Source of the DNA: Bacteroides sp. AN502(2024)
Lineage (GTDB): Bacteria > Bacteroidota > Bacteroidia > Bacteroidales > Bacteroidaceae
Assembly (NCBI RefSeq): GCF_041227145.1
Contig: NZ_JBGFSP010000003.1
Location: 1,674,001 to 1,738,000 of the forward strand
DNA length: 64,000 nt
Reading direction: 5' to 3'
The notes below the pieces were generated by a model. That model did no database searches, had not been told where the DNA came from, and worked only from the letters and a program-made list of their open reading frames with translations. Position numbers and translations under genes: made by a program. Positions 26,576 through 36,700 of this stretch are shown in pieces (position 1 is the first letter of the stretch; the number at the start of each line of letters is the position of its first letter).

Positions 26576-27151
26576 CTAATATTTAATACTCAATACCTGT
26601 TCTATGATTTTCGGGAAGTATTCATATTCCAAAGCATGTACTTTCTTAGCCACATCATCCGGAGAATCGGTCGGGAGGACAGAGCAAGTAGCTTGGAAGA
26701 TTGTATTTCCTTCATCGTAATGCTCATTTATATAATGTATAGTGATGCCGCTTTCTTTTTCACCGGCAGCGACCACTGCTTCATGAACCCGGTCGCCATA
26801 CATTCCCTTACCTCCGAACTTTGGCAGAAGAGCAGGATGTATATTTATAATTTTATTGGGATAAGCATGCAAAAGCAAATCCGGCACACGAACCAGAAAA
26901 CCAGCCAGCACGACAAGATCAATGCGGTACTCCTGCAAAATAGCCAAAATTTCATCTCCGACTATCCAATCCTCTTTTGGGAATGTGTTGAAAGGCACCC
27001 CCAAGCGACGCGCACGTTCCAAAACATATGCATCACTTTTATTAGAAAGTATCAACGAAACCTGAATGGAATCGTTTTCTTGGAAATACCGGATAATATT
27101 CTCGGCGTTTGAACCGGAACCGGAAGCAAAAATTGCGATATTTTTCTTCAT
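26576..27151 (-). CDS. purN: Phosphoribosylglycinamide formyltransferase
   Basis: A ~191-residue GAR transformylase of purine synthesis. It has the N-terminal nucleotide loop KNIAIFASGSGSNAENIIRY, VLAGFLVRVPDLLLHAYPNK, the catalytic IINIHPALLPKFGGKGMYG (N, H and the following Asp region), and SGITIHYINEHYDEGNTIFQ with the folate-site acidic residue. I choose the ATG at 27149-27151, which directly precedes the first beta strand. The frame is open to 27202, but that extension is not conserved. It reads leftward, divergent from acpP. No perfect -7 element was found for it. Confidence 0.93.
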   Translation of the reverse strand: MKKNIAIFASGSGSNAENIIRYFQENDSIQVSLILSNKSDAYVLERARRLGVPFNTFPKEDWIVGDEILAILQEYRIDLVVLAGFLVRVPDLLLHAYPNKIINIHPALLPKFGGKGMYGDRVHEAVVAAGEKESGITIHYINEHYDEGNTIFQATCSVLPTDSPDDVAKKVHALEYEYFPKIIEQVLSIKY

Positions 27152-27217
27152 AACTTTCATATTCGATGCACAAAACAGTGAAAAATGTGCAAAACATTGC
27201 ATTTATTTAATCAAATA

Positions 27218-27249
27218 TTTGCGCAAAACGATAAATATTCATTCCTTTG
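27218..27249 (+). promoter_or_regulatory. Promoter of the acpP-fabF-rnc operon
   Basis: A -33 element TTTG at 27218-27221 and a near-consensus -7 element TTCCTTTG at 27242-27249 are separated by 20 bp, the Bacteroides sigma-ABfr spacing. The leader to the acpP ATG is about 45 nt. Confidence 0.6.
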
Positions 27250-27300
27250 CACCGCAAATTTAAAGAAATAAAACTAATTATTAATTAAAAACTTAAAGTT

Positions 27301-27537
27301 ATGTCTGAAATTGCATCAAGAGTAAAAGCGATTATCGTTGATAAATTAGGCGTAGAAGAATCAGAAGTTACTAACGAAGCAAGCTTCACTAACGACCTGG
27401 GAGCAGATTCTCTTGACACTGTAGAACTTATCATGGAATTCGAAAAAGAATTCGGTATCTCTATTCCTGATGACCAAGCAGAAAAGATTGGTACTGTAGG
27501 TGATGCTGTATCTTATATCGAAGAACACGCTAAGTAA
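27301..27537 (+). CDS. acpP: Acyl carrier protein
   Basis: A 78-residue acidic acyl carrier protein with the phosphopantetheine serine in the motif [18 protein letters not shown]. It carries growing acyl chains in type II fatty-acid synthesis. It is followed 15 bp later by fabF, the standard pairing, and then by rnc. Length and motif are typical, and the gene is translated from the ATG at 27301. Confidence 0.98.
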   Translation: MSEIASRVKAIIVDKLGVEESEVTNEASFTNDLGADSLDTVELIMEFEKEFGISIPDDQAEKIGTVGDAVSYIEEHAK

Positions 27538-27552
27538 TTCGATTTCGTCAAT

Positions 27553-28815
27553 ATGGAATTAAAAAGAGTGGTAGTAACAGGTCTTGGCGCCATTACTCCC
27601 GTTGGTAATAGTGTTTCCGAATTTTGGGAAAGCATTGTGAACGGGGTTAGTGGAGCAGGGCCTATTACTCATTTTGACGCGTCGTTATTCAAGACCCAAT
27701 TCGCGTGCGAAGTGAAAAACTTCGATGCAACGAAATACATAGATCGCAAAGAAGCAAGAAAGATGGATTTGTATACTCAATATGCCATCGTTGTTGCTAA
27801 AGAAGCGGTAAACGATTCCGGTCTTGATATCGAGAAAGAAGATTTGAACAAAATCGGTGTTATTTTTGGCGCCGGTATTGGTGGTATACATACATTTGAA
27901 GAAGAGGTAGGTAACTACTACACTCGTCAGGAAATGGGTCCGAAGTTTAATCCGTTCTTCATTCCAAAGATGATTTCGGATATTGCAGCCGGACAAATTT
28001 CTATCATGTATGGTTTCCATGGCCCTAACTACGCGACTTGTTCAGCATGTGCAACTTCAACCAATGCCATTGCAGATGCTTTCAACCTGATTCGTTTGGG
28101 TAAAGCAAATGTAATTGTATCCGGTGGTTCGGAAGCAGCTATCTTCCCGGCAGGTGTAGGCGGTTTCAACGCTATGCACGCCTTGTCAACACGCAACGAT
28201 GAAGCTGCAAAAGCTTCACGTCCGTTTAGCGCAAGCCGCGATGGTTTCGTGATGGGCGAAGGTGGCGGTTGCTTGATTCTGGAAGAGCTGGAACACGCTA
28301 AAGCCCGTGGTGCAAAAATTTATGCAGAAGTTGCCGGTGTAGGTATGTCTGCTGATGCACATCACTTGACTGCTTCTCATCCGGAAGGTCTGGGAGCAAA
28401 ATTGGTGATGAAAAATGCACTTGAAGATGCGGAAATGGATCCGAAAGAAGTAGATTACATCAACGTACATGGTACATCTACTCCGGTTGGTGATATTTCA
28501 GAAGCCAAAGCAATCAAGGAAATATTCGGTGATCATGCGTTCGAGTTGAACATCAGCTCAACCAAATCAATGACAGGTCACTTGCTGGGAGCTGCCGGTG
28601 CGGTAGAATCTATTGTAAGTATCCTTGCCATCAAGAACGATATTGTTCCTCCGACTATCAACCACGAAGAAGGTGACAACGACGAGAATATTGACTATAA
28701 CCTTAATTTCACGTTCAACAAAGCACAGAAACGCGAAGTTAATGTTGCCCTGTCCAACACATTCGGATTTGGCGGTCACAATGCGTGCGTTATCTTCAAG
28801 AAATACGCAGAGTAA
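27553..28815 (+). CDS. fabF: Beta-ketoacyl-ACP synthase II
   Basis: A 420-residue condensing enzyme that elongates acyl-ACP with malonyl-ACP. The N-terminus RVVVTGLGAITPVGNSV is typical of FabF. The active-site cysteine is in ATCSACATSTNAIADAF, and the two catalytic histidines are in NVHGTSTPVGD and TKSMTGHLLGAAG. The C-terminal NTFGFGGHNACVIF is intact. It lies between acpP and rnc in an operon. Confidence 0.98.
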   Translation: MELKRVVVTGLGAITPVGNSVSEFWESIVNGVSGAGPITHFDASLFKTQFACEVKNFDATKYIDRKEARKMDLYTQYAIVVAKEAVNDSGLDIEKEDLNKIGVIFGAGIGGIHTFEEEVGNYYTRQEMGPKFNPFFIPKMISDIAAGQISIMYGFHGPNYATCSACATSTNAIADAFNLIRLGKANVIVSGGSEAAIFPAGVGGFNAMHALSTRNDEAAKASRPFSASRDGFVMGEGGGCLILEELEHAKARGAKIYAEVAGVGMSADAHHLTASHPEGLGAKLVMKNALEDAEMDPKEVDYINVHGTSTPVGDISEAKAIKEIFGDHAFELNISSTKSMTGHLLGAAGAVESIVSILAIKNDIVPPTINHEEGDNDENIDYNLNFTFNKAQKREVNVALSNTFGFGGHNACVIFKKYAE

Positions 28816-28819
28816 TATC

Positions 28820-29707
28820 GTGTTACGTGACAAAATAAATAAGATAAGGCTCTTGTTCCGTAAGAATAGAGAGTCTTATCTTTGTTTTTACCGGATACTC
28901 GGGTTCTACCCACACAACATTCAGCTTTATGAGCAGGCCCTTCTGCACAAATCGACTTCTATCCGCTCCGACAAAGGACGTCCCCTCAACAATGAACGGC
29001 TGGAATTTCTAGGCGACGCCATCCTTGACGCCATTGTGGGAGATATTGTCTACAAACGTTTCGAAGGGAAACGGGAAGGTTTCCTAACCAATACACGTTC
29101 CAAGATTGTACAACGGGAAACATTGAACAAATTGGCTGTTGAAATCGGTTTGGACAAGCTCATCAAGTATTCTACCCGCTCCTCCTCTCATAACAGCTAT
29201 ATGTACGGAAATGCTTTTGAAGCATTTATCGGAGCTATTTATCTGGATCAGGGATATGAACGTTGTAAGCAGTTTATGGAGCAACGGATCATCAACCACT
29301 ATATCGATCTGGAGAAAATATCCCGAAAAGAGGTCAATTTCAAATCCAAGCTCATCGAGTGGAGCCAAAAAAATAAGATGGAGGTTTCCTTTGAATTAAT
29401 TGAGCAGTTTTTCGACCCTGAAAGCAACCCGGTATTCCAAACTGAAGTACGCATCGAAGGAGTTCCGGCAGGAACGGGTACGGGGTATTCCAAGAAAGAA
29501 TCTCAACAGAATGCTGCCCAAATGGCTATAAAGAAGGTAAAAGAACCTGCATTTATGTCAACCATCGAAGAGATCAAAGCACAACATTCTGCAACGGTTA
29601 CTGAAACGGAAACAGAAATGGAGGTTAAACCTGCAGAAACTCCGGAAACTAACCAAAGCAAATCCCCATACGACGCCCCTGAACCACCAAATCGTGATCT
29701 TCAGTGA
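28820..29707 (+). CDS. rnc: Ribonuclease III
   Basis: A 295-residue dsRNA endonuclease. The RNase III signature NERLEFLGDAILDAIVGDIV holds catalytic Glu and Asp, with AFEAFIGAIYLDQGYER for the second acidic pair. The C-terminal dsRNA-binding domain is FKSKLIEWSQKNKMEVSFEL to GYSKKESQQNAAQMAIKKV. The start is a GTG at 28820, 4 bp after the fabF stop; the longer open frame from 28625 lies inside fabF. A ~50-residue tail after the dsRBD is Glu/Thr/Pro-rich and unstructured. Its last 59 bases overlap the end of pfkA on the other strand. Confidence 0.95.
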   Translation: MLRDKINKIRLLFRKNRESYLCFYRILGFYPHNIQLYEQALLHKSTSIRSDKGRPLNNERLEFLGDAILDAIVGDIVYKRFEGKREGFLTNTRSKIVQRETLNKLAVEIGLDKLIKYSTRSSSHNSYMYGNAFEAFIGAIYLDQGYERCKQFMEQRIINHYIDLEKISRKEVNFKSKLIEWSQKNKMEVSFELIEQFFDPESNPVFQTEVRIEGVPAGTGTGYSKKESQQNAAQMAIKKVKEPAFMSTIEEIKAQHSATVTETETEMEVKPAETPETNQSKSPYDAPEPPNRDLQ

Positions 29708-30659
29708 CTAACTTCAGCTTTCCTGCAACTTCTTCAAGAGGGATAGATGCTATATCATCCCCTTTTAAAGTCACCATACGACCGAATTGACCATTAGCAA
29801 TCAATTCTGTTGCATGCCCGCCCATACGGGTAGAAAGATTACGGTCGAAAGGAGTAGGTGAACCGCCACGCTGAATATACCCCAAAACAGTTTCACGGGT
29901 TTCTATGCCGGTTTCATATTCAATTTCCTGTGCGATATATTCTGCAGCACGTTTACGCCCATCTGTCTGAATACCTTCTGCTACCACTACAATAGAATAG
30001 GGTTTGCCTTTCTTTAGTCTTCCTAGAATCGTATTGCCGATATTCTTAATGTCATAAGCGATTTCAGGAACGAGAATCACATCCCCTCCTCCTGCCATAC
30101 CGGAATACAAAGCAATCCAACCCGCTTTATGCCCCATCACTTCAATCACCATCACCCTTTTGTGCGAACTTGCGGTGGAGTGTAAACGGTCAATAGCATC
30201 GGTAGCAATACTCACCGCCGAATCGAAGCCAAAAGAAATGTCTGTGCCCCAAATATCGTTATCAATAGTCTTGGGAACAGACACGATATTAACTCCCATT
30301 GCAGCAAACTTGGCCGCAGTCTTCTGTGTCCCATTTCCACCGATACAAACAACACAATCCAGTCCCATCTCCCGGATATTCTGAGAGATTAAAGACGGTT
30401 TGTCAACATCCGAGACAACCCCTCCTTTCTTGAAAGGCTTCTCACGGGAAGTTCCTAATACCGTTCCACCCAAATTCAGCAGGCCGGAAAGCGACTTATC
30501 TGTAATAGATTCGACATCCTTAGTCAACAAGCCCTGAAAACCGCTGTGAATGCCTATTACTTCCATCCCATAATAATTGATAGCAGTCTTACACACGCCA
30601 CGAATGGTGGCATTGATACCGGGACAGTCCCCGCCGGATGTTAAGATTCCAATTCTCAT
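29649..30659 (-). CDS. pfkA: 6-phosphofructokinase
   Basis: A 336-residue glycolytic phosphofructokinase: MRIGILTSGGDCPGINATIR, PKTIDNDIWGTD (catalytic TIDND), EVMGHKAGWIALYSG and LGYIQRGGSPTPFDR. The phosphoryl-donor loop is GGNGT (N109-G110) in place of GGDGT/S: the Gly at the position of E. coli G104 points to ATP, whereas K130 at the position of E. coli G124 is the residue seen in PPi-type and clade-X enzymes. Donor use is therefore uncertain. Bacteroides genomes carry several pfk paralogues. The upstream minus-strand TATCTTTA (30729-30736) is a near-match -7 element. It overlaps rnc tail-to-tail by 59 bp. Confidence 0.93.
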   Translation of the reverse strand: MRIGILTSGGDCPGINATIRGVCKTAINYYGMEVIGIHSGFQGLLTKDVESITDKSLSGLLNLGGTVLGTSREKPFKKGGVVSDVDKPSLISQNIREMGLDCVVCIGGNGTQKTAAKFAAMGVNIVSVPKTIDNDIWGTDISFGFDSAVSIATDAIDRLHSTASSHKRVMVIEVMGHKAGWIALYSGMAGGGDVILVPEIAYDIKNIGNTILGRLKKGKPYSIVVVAEGIQTDGRKRAAEYIAQEIEYETGIETRETVLGYIQRGGSPTPFDRNLSTRMGGHATELIANGQFGRMVTLKGDDIASIPLEEVAGKLKLVTEDHDLVVQGRRMGICFG

Positions 30660-30756
30660 TGCGCATTTTTTAGTCTAAAACTCAGGTATTCTATGAAAGT
30701 CATCCATTTTTAACGATTATTTCCGTCGTAAAGATAGAAAAAAAAGATAAATAAGT

Positions 30757-30764
30757 TACTTTTG
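30757..30764 (+). promoter_or_regulatory. -7 promoter element for the GH3-family gene
   Basis: TACTTTTG matches TAnnTTTG, 31 nt before the ATG at 30796. Confidence 0.55.
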
Positions 30765-30795
30765 CACGACTAAACATTATTATGTTAAAGCAGAA

Positions 30796-32343
30796 ATGAA
30801 TATTACAAAAATTATTAGCAAGACTTTCGATTCCCGTTTAAAACAGATAGACCTCTATGCAAGTCAGGCTAGTGAGATACAACATCGTGTGTTAAGCCGG
30901 TTAACACATCAGGCCGCCCAAACAGAATGGGGGAGAAAGTACGATTATTCCTCTATTCGTAACTATGAAGATTTCCGCAAACGTGTTCCTATCCAGACAT
31001 ACGAAGAAATCAAACCTTATGTAGAACGTTTGCGAGCCGGGGAGCAGAATCTGCTTTGGCCATCGGAGATACGCTGGTTTGCCAAATCATCCGGAACGAC
31101 TAATGATAAAAGTAAATTCCTTCCCGTCAGCAAAGAGTCACTGGAAGATATTCATTACAGAGGGGGAAAAGATGCGGTAGCTCTTTATTTCCGCATCAAT
31201 CCGAATAGCCATTTTTTCTCTGGCAAGGGATTGATTCTTGGAGGTAGCCATAGCCCGAACCTCAACTCCAACCATAGTTTGGTAGGAGATTTATCCGCTA
31301 TTCTGATTCAAAATGTGAATCCGCTTATCAATTTCATTCGTGTACCCAGCAAGAAAATTGCATTGATGAGCGAATGGGAAACTAAAATTGAAGCAATCAC
31401 CAACAGTACTATTCCGGTAAATGTGACAAGCTTGTCCGGTGTACCTTCATGGATGCTGGTGCTTATCAAACGGGTTCTTGAGAAAACAGGGAAACAGACT
31501 TTGGAAGAAGTATGGCCCAATCTGGAAGTATTTTTCCACGGTGGAGTGGCTTTCACTCCTTATCGTGAGCAATATAAGCAGGTGATTCAAACACCGAAGA
31601 TGCATTATGTAGAGACTTATAATGCTTCGGAAGGATATTTCGGAACTCAAAACGATCTTTCCGATCCTGCCATGTTATTAATGATTGACTACGGAATTTT
31701 CTACGAATTTGTTCCGTTAGAGGAAGTGGGTAAAGAAAATCCACGGGCTTACTGTCTTGAAGAAGTCGAGCTCAACAAGAACTATGCAATGGTTATTTCT
31801 ACTTCTTGCGGTTTATGGAGATACATGATTGGTGATACGGTGAAGTTTACCAGAAAGAATCCCTATAAGTTTATCATCACAGGAAGAACGAAGCATTTCA
31901 TCAACGCATTTGGTGAAGAGCTGATTGTCGATAACGCTGAAAAAGGATTGGCAAAGGCTTGTTCCGAAACCGGAGCACAAATTAGTGAATACACCGCGGC
32001 ACCTGTGTTTATGGATGAGAATGCAAAATGTCGGCACCAGTGGTTAATTGAGTTCGCTAAGATGCCGGATTCAGTAGAAAGATTTGCAGCGATACTTGAT
32101 GCCAGACTGAAAGAGGTTAACTCCGATTATGAGGCCAAACGTTGGAAAGACATAGCTTTACAACCGCTAGAAGTGATCGTTGCCCGTGAGGGATTATTCC
32201 ATGATTGGCTAGCACAGAAAGGAAAGCTGGGAGGACAACATAAAGTCCCCAGATTAAGTAATACGCGCGAATATATAGAAACAATGTTAGCGCTGAATAA
32301 TAGTATTCCTTCGAAAGAACAACCCCAACCAAGACATCACTGA
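30796..32343 (+). CDS. GH3-family acyl-adenylate-forming enzyme
   Basis: A 515-residue member of the GH3 auxin-responsive-promoter family, ANL-type enzymes that adenylate acids and often conjugate them to amino acids. The ATP-binding motif is WFAKSSGTTNDKSKFLPVS, followed by VTSLSGVPSWMLVLIKRVL, HYVETYNASEGYFGTQNDL (aromatic/Glu substrate wall), and the hinge/C-domain FIITGRTKHFINAFGEELIV. Plant members act on jasmonate or auxin; bacterial substrates are unknown. It is a single-gene unit. An imperfect long hairpin separates it from the convergent mnmA. Confidence 0.9.
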   Translation: MNITKIISKTFDSRLKQIDLYASQASEIQHRVLSRLTHQAAQTEWGRKYDYSSIRNYEDFRKRVPIQTYEEIKPYVERLRAGEQNLLWPSEIRWFAKSSGTTNDKSKFLPVSKESLEDIHYRGGKDAVALYFRINPNSHFFSGKGLILGGSHSPNLNSNHSLVGDLSAILIQNVNPLINFIRVPSKKIALMSEWETKIEAITNSTIPVNVTSLSGVPSWMLVLIKRVLEKTGKQTLEEVWPNLEVFFHGGVAFTPYREQYKQVIQTPKMHYVETYNASEGYFGTQNDLSDPAMLLMIDYGIFYEFVPLEEVGKENPRAYCLEEVELNKNYAMVISTSCGLWRYMIGDTVKFTRKNPYKFIITGRTKHFINAFGEELIVDNAEKGLAKACSETGAQISEYTAAPVFMDENAKCRHQWLIEFAKMPDSVERFAAILDARLKEVNSDYEAKRWKDIALQPLEVIVAREGLFHDWLAQKGKLGGQHKVPRLSNTREYIETMLALNNSIPSKEQPQPRHH

Positions 32344-32413
32344 CACCAGTTTTCTTTATAACAAAGATTACTTGTACAAGGAGAATATTCGAAACACCTC
32401 TCTTAATTCTTTC

Positions 32414-32484
32414 AGGCACGGATTATACGAATTAACACGGAAAGAAAATAAACTTTATTCATGTAATTCGTATCATTCGTGCCT
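32414..32484. terminator. Long imperfect hairpin between convergent genes
   Basis: AGGCACG (32414-32420) pairs with CGTGCCT (32478-32484), and the next ~18 bases on each side (ATACGAATTA with TAATTCGTAT) continue the stem with a few mismatches. It lies between the stops of the GH3-family gene and mnmA and probably ends transcription from both sides. It looks like one of the dispersed intergenic repeats common in Bacteroides. Confidence 0.55.
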
Positions 32485-32500
32485 AAATGATATCAGCTAA

Positions 32501-33658
32501 TTACCGGGCGTTGGCAATGATTCCTCCTCCCAATAATAAACCGTCTTTATAGAATGCGGCAGCCTGTCCCGGAGCAATGGCAGTTAAAGGCTCGTGAAGT
32601 TGCACATGTAGTAAATGATCCGGTGTAATGGTAATCGTACCGTGGTTTTCCTGTTTGCGATACCGTATTTTCACAATGACGTCAGGATGCCCCAAAGTAC
32701 GCTCCGGATTAACAAGATTCCAGTCTACCAACCACATTTCTGTTTTCTCCAAAGCTGAAAGAGAAGCCAATACGACTTCATTCTTTTCTGGATTAATCTC
32801 TTTCACAAATATAGGACGGTTTAAATGAATGCCCAAGCCACGTCTTTGTCCAATGGTATAAAAGGGATATCCCTCATGCCAGGCAATAAAATCGCCCTTC
32901 TCATCGACAAATCTTCCTCGTTTTATTTGATTGAGTCTTACCTGATTGCCTCCAACCAATCTCTGACAATCTTCAACCCATGATTGACTCTCCTCCAGCA
33001 TCTGCCCTTCCCTTGCCAATGCCTCACCATTTTGAGCCAACCGTTTTTTCAGAAAAGTCCGATAGTCCATTGGACAAAAACAAACGCCTATACTGTCCTT
33101 CTTGGTTGCTACCTTATGGAACCCATGTTCGGCAGCCCAAGCACGGGCTTCCACTTTTGTAATATTTCCCATTGGCAACAACATCCGACAAAGAATATCT
33201 TGTTTCAACCCCCATAGAAAAAAGGTTTGATCCTTATCCGAATCAGCAGCATAAGTGATGTAAAAGGTATTATTCAGTTGTATATTCTGTGCATAGTGAC
33301 CGGTAGCAATATAGAAAACGCCCATTTCATCGGCAATTTTAGCAAGCAAAGGCCATTTTAAGTAATTATTACACAATGTACAAGGGACTGGAGTCCGCCC
33401 TGCCAAATACTCCTGCACAAAATATTCAATAATCCGCTTACTGAATATTTCACGGGCATCGTATGTTATATGCCGTATTCCTAACCGTTCTGCCAGATTA
33501 CGGGCATCTTCCAGATACTCTGTCGAACCATCCAATTCATAAAAACGAAAGGTTACTCCGATTACTTCATAACCGGCGTCCAGCAATCGCATAGCAGCCA
33601 CAGAACTATCTGTACCACCGCTCATTCCAAGTAATACTCGTTTGTTTTCCTCCATCAT
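32501..33658 (-). CDS. mnmA: tRNA 2-thiouridine(34) synthase MnmA
   Basis: A 385-residue tRNA thiolase acting on U34 of Lys, Glu and Gln tRNAs. The PP-loop is [19 protein letters not shown] (SGGxDS), and [14 protein letters not shown] holds the first catalytic cysteine. YIATGHYAQ and [15 protein letters not shown] supply the second cysteine region, and a C-terminal beta-barrel domain follows ([14 protein letters not shown]). Bacteroides often carries more than one MnmA paralogue. The -7 element lies only four bases before the first of two adjacent ATGs (33658, 33655), so the transcript should be nearly leaderless. Confidence 0.93.
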   Translation of the reverse strand: MMEENKRVLLGMSGGTDSSVAAMRLLDAGYEVIGVTFRFYELDGSTEYLEDARNLAERLGIRHITYDAREIFSKRIIEYFVQEYLAGRTPVPCTLCNNYLKWPLLAKIADEMGVFYIATGHYAQNIQLNNTFYITYAADSDKDQTFFLWGLKQDILCRMLLPMGNITKVEARAWAAEHGFHKVATKKDSIGVCFCPMDYRTFLKKRLAQNGEALAREGQMLEESQSWVEDCQRLVGGNQVRLNQIKRGRFVDEKGDFIAWHEGYPFYTIGQRRGLGIHLNRPIFVKEINPEKNEVVLASLSALEKTEMWLVDWNLVNPERTLGHPDVIVKIRYRKQENHGTITITPDHLLHVQLHEPLTAIAPGQAAAFYKDGLLLGGGIIANAR

Positions 33659-33662
33659 GCTG

Positions 33663-33670
33663 CAAATTTA
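33663..33670 (-). promoter_or_regulatory. -7 promoter element for mnmA, abutting the start codon
   Basis: Minus-strand TAAATTTG then CAGC and ATG. The match to TAnnTTTG is exact, and only four bases separate it from the start codon. It is divergent from the helicase -7 element 12 bp away. Confidence 0.55.
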
Positions 33671-33682
33671 AGTATTTTCCCG

Positions 33683-33690
33683 TATCTTTG
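33683..33690 (+). promoter_or_regulatory. -7 promoter element for the SNF2 helicase
   Basis: TATCTTTG matches TAnnTTTG, 21 nt before the ATG at 33712. The TTG inside this element is not a plausible start codon. Confidence 0.55.
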
Positions 33691-33711
33691 TCTATTAAAT
33701 CCACAAAGAGA

Positions 33712-36700
33712 ATGAAAGAGAGACCAACTAACGGACAAGTCATAATCGTTTTCACAGAGCATCCTATACTCGGAATATTGCTGATGCCCTATATTGCTAA
33801 AAAACTGGACAATGGAACCTTACAGTTGGTAGAACAAGCATTTCACGCCTCTCCCGAAGTGATGAGCAAGATGAGTGAGGCAGAAAGACAAGCGATCAAA
33901 ATTGCTTCCTTTTATACAGAGAAATATTTAATGAGCGTTTATTCCCGTGAAAAGAACGTAGCACACTTTCTACACAAACTATCCGAGGATCCCAAGCGGA
34001 TGTCGGGCTATGTCCGCCCGTTCATCGAGAAAAAGCTATGGGAAATGCTAGCATTAATCCGGGAACACAGACTGCCCTTTTTTCAGAAACAAGCCGGCAG
34101 CAAAATACTGTATACCCATCATGCCTATCAGATACACTCTCACGACGTCAGGATTCATTTCTCCTTTTACGCTGACAGCCACATTTTCCGCTATCAATTG
34201 CAAGCCAGCTACGAAGGGGAACCATTATCCCTCTGCAAGCAGAAACCTGTTGTGATGCTAACTTCCACACCGGTCACTTTACTACTAGGTATGCATTTAT
34301 ACTTCTTCCCACATATCGAGAGCATAAGACTTCTGCCTTTTACCAAAAGGGAATCCATCAGTGTGGATATCACCCAATTGGAAAAATACATAGACAATAT
34401 TGTTATTCCGATAGCCCGTTATCATGAAATTGACATCAAAGGAATCGACATCAAAGAAGAGAAACGAGCATGCGAGATAATGCTGTCAACCGAAGATACC
34501 ATCTATAACCAAAAATTATTGCGTCTAGGTTTCCGCTACGGAGATCAAACGTTTGCTCCCGACAATACAAACAATGTAAAAAGAATCTTTTATCGAGCTC
34601 CCTCCGGACAAATTGCGTTTTTCCAACGGGATATCGCTTCCGAAAAGAAAGTATTCCGCTATCTGACCGATGCAGGATTGCAATCTGTTAGTGATATACA
34701 CTTTAAGCTATCGCCCCATGCAACCGAAAAAAACATATTCGAATGGATTCATCGTCACCGACAAATGTTACAGTCCGACTTTCAACTGACTCTTCAAATA
34801 GGAAATCACCCGTATTGTTCGGATGAAATACGCATTGAACAAAGCTATGACAACGGAGTTGACTGGTTCGAGCTACATATTACCGTTATCATCGGTGACT
34901 TACACATCCCTTTCTCACACTTCCGCAAACATATTCTCGAAGAAAAAAGAGAATATCTGCTGCCTGACGGACGCCTCATTCTTCTACCGGAAGAATGGTT
35001 CAGCAAATATGCTGATTTGCTCACCATGGGAGTCGCAACCGAAAAGGGAATCCGATTGAAACATACATTCATAGGTGCCGTACAGACAGTTCTGAATGAC
35101 TTTAAAGATAAAAATTGCCCGAATATCAGCCCAATAAAAACAATTCCTGTACCGAAAAAGCTAAAAGCGACTTTGCGTCCTTATCAACAGAAAGGATTCT
35201 CATGGATGGTTCATCTGCGCGAGCAGAAATTCGGTGGTTGCTTGACTGACGATATGGGACTGGGGAAAACACTCCAGACACTTACTCTACTACAATATGT
35301 GTACGATGCAACCGACCCTGAAGAAGAAAACGAACCGACAGAAAAGGAGACATTTGCTATCTGCTCCTTGTCCGGACAGACGAACAAAGAACAGATAATC
35401 GAATCTGACGGACAACTTACTTTGTTTTCATCCTTTTCGGAAGACGGATTGTTACCACCAACGAATCAAATAAGAAAAAGAAATGTCACTCACATGACTT
35501 CCTCACCGACACAGAAAAAAAGTCGGAAACCCGCAACATTGATTATCGTCCCGACCTCACTGCTACACAACTGGAAACGGGAAACACGACACTTCACAAC
35601 TCTTTCAATAGCAGAATATAACAGTACAACAGCCATTAATAATAAGCATCCGGAAAGATTTTTCGAACGTTTTCATCTGATATTCACCACGTATGGCATG
35701 ATGCGGAACAACATTGATGTTCTCCGTACTTACTTGTTCGAATACATCATACTCGATGAAAGCCAAAATATCAAAAATAGTGAATCGCTCACCTTCCGGT
35801 CGGCAATTCAACTGCAAGGCAAATATCGGCTTGCACTTACAGGCACTCCTATAGAGAACTCACTAAAGGATCTATGGGCTCAATTTCACTTTATTCAACC
35901 AGATTTACTAGGCACAGAAAACTCTTTCCAAAAACAGTTCGCCATGCCAATCCGTCAGGGAAACACCCGCATAGAAAACCAATTGCAACAACTGATTGCC
36001 CCATTTATCCTCCGTAGAAGCAAGAAAGAAGTGGCTCCGGAACTTCCTGAACTTACCGAAGAGACAATCTACTGCGGTATGACCGAAGAGCAAAAAACTT
36101 GTTATGAGCATGAGAAAAACAGTCTGCGCAACAGCCTTCTTCAACAGCCTCAACATACTGACTGCCTCCATTCGTTTAGTGTATTAAATGGTATTTTACG
36201 TTTACGACAACTATCTTGCCACCCACAGCTTATCCTTCCCGACTATACCGGAACATCCGGAAAAACGGCACAGATAATCGAAACATTCGATACGTTACAG
36301 AGTGAAGGCCACAAGGTTTTAATTTTCTCTTCATTCGTAAGACATCTGGAGATACTGGCCGAAGCTTTCCACGAACAGGGTTGGAAATATGCCTTATTAA
36401 CAGGAGCGACCCACAATCGTCCTTCCGAAATCGCCCATTTCACCGAACAAAAGGATGTCCAAGCATTCCTGATCTCACTAAAAGCAGGAGGTGTGGGACT
36501 TAATCTGACTCAAGCCGACTATGTATTTATCATAGACCCTTGGTGGAACCCCGCCGCCGAATCGCAAGCAATCGCCCGCGCCCATCGCATCGGGCAAGAC
36601 AAACAAGTGATTGCTTACCGCTTCATTACTCAAAACAGTATCGAAGAAAAGATTCTTCATCTGCAAGATGAGAAACGGAAACTGGCGGAAACATTTGTTG

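Noticed and set aside
28625..28819. Longer rnc starting inside fabF
   Set aside because: The extension is out-of-frame fabF sequence without similarity to RNase III; the GTG at 28820, 4 bp after the fabF stop, gives the normal N-terminus.
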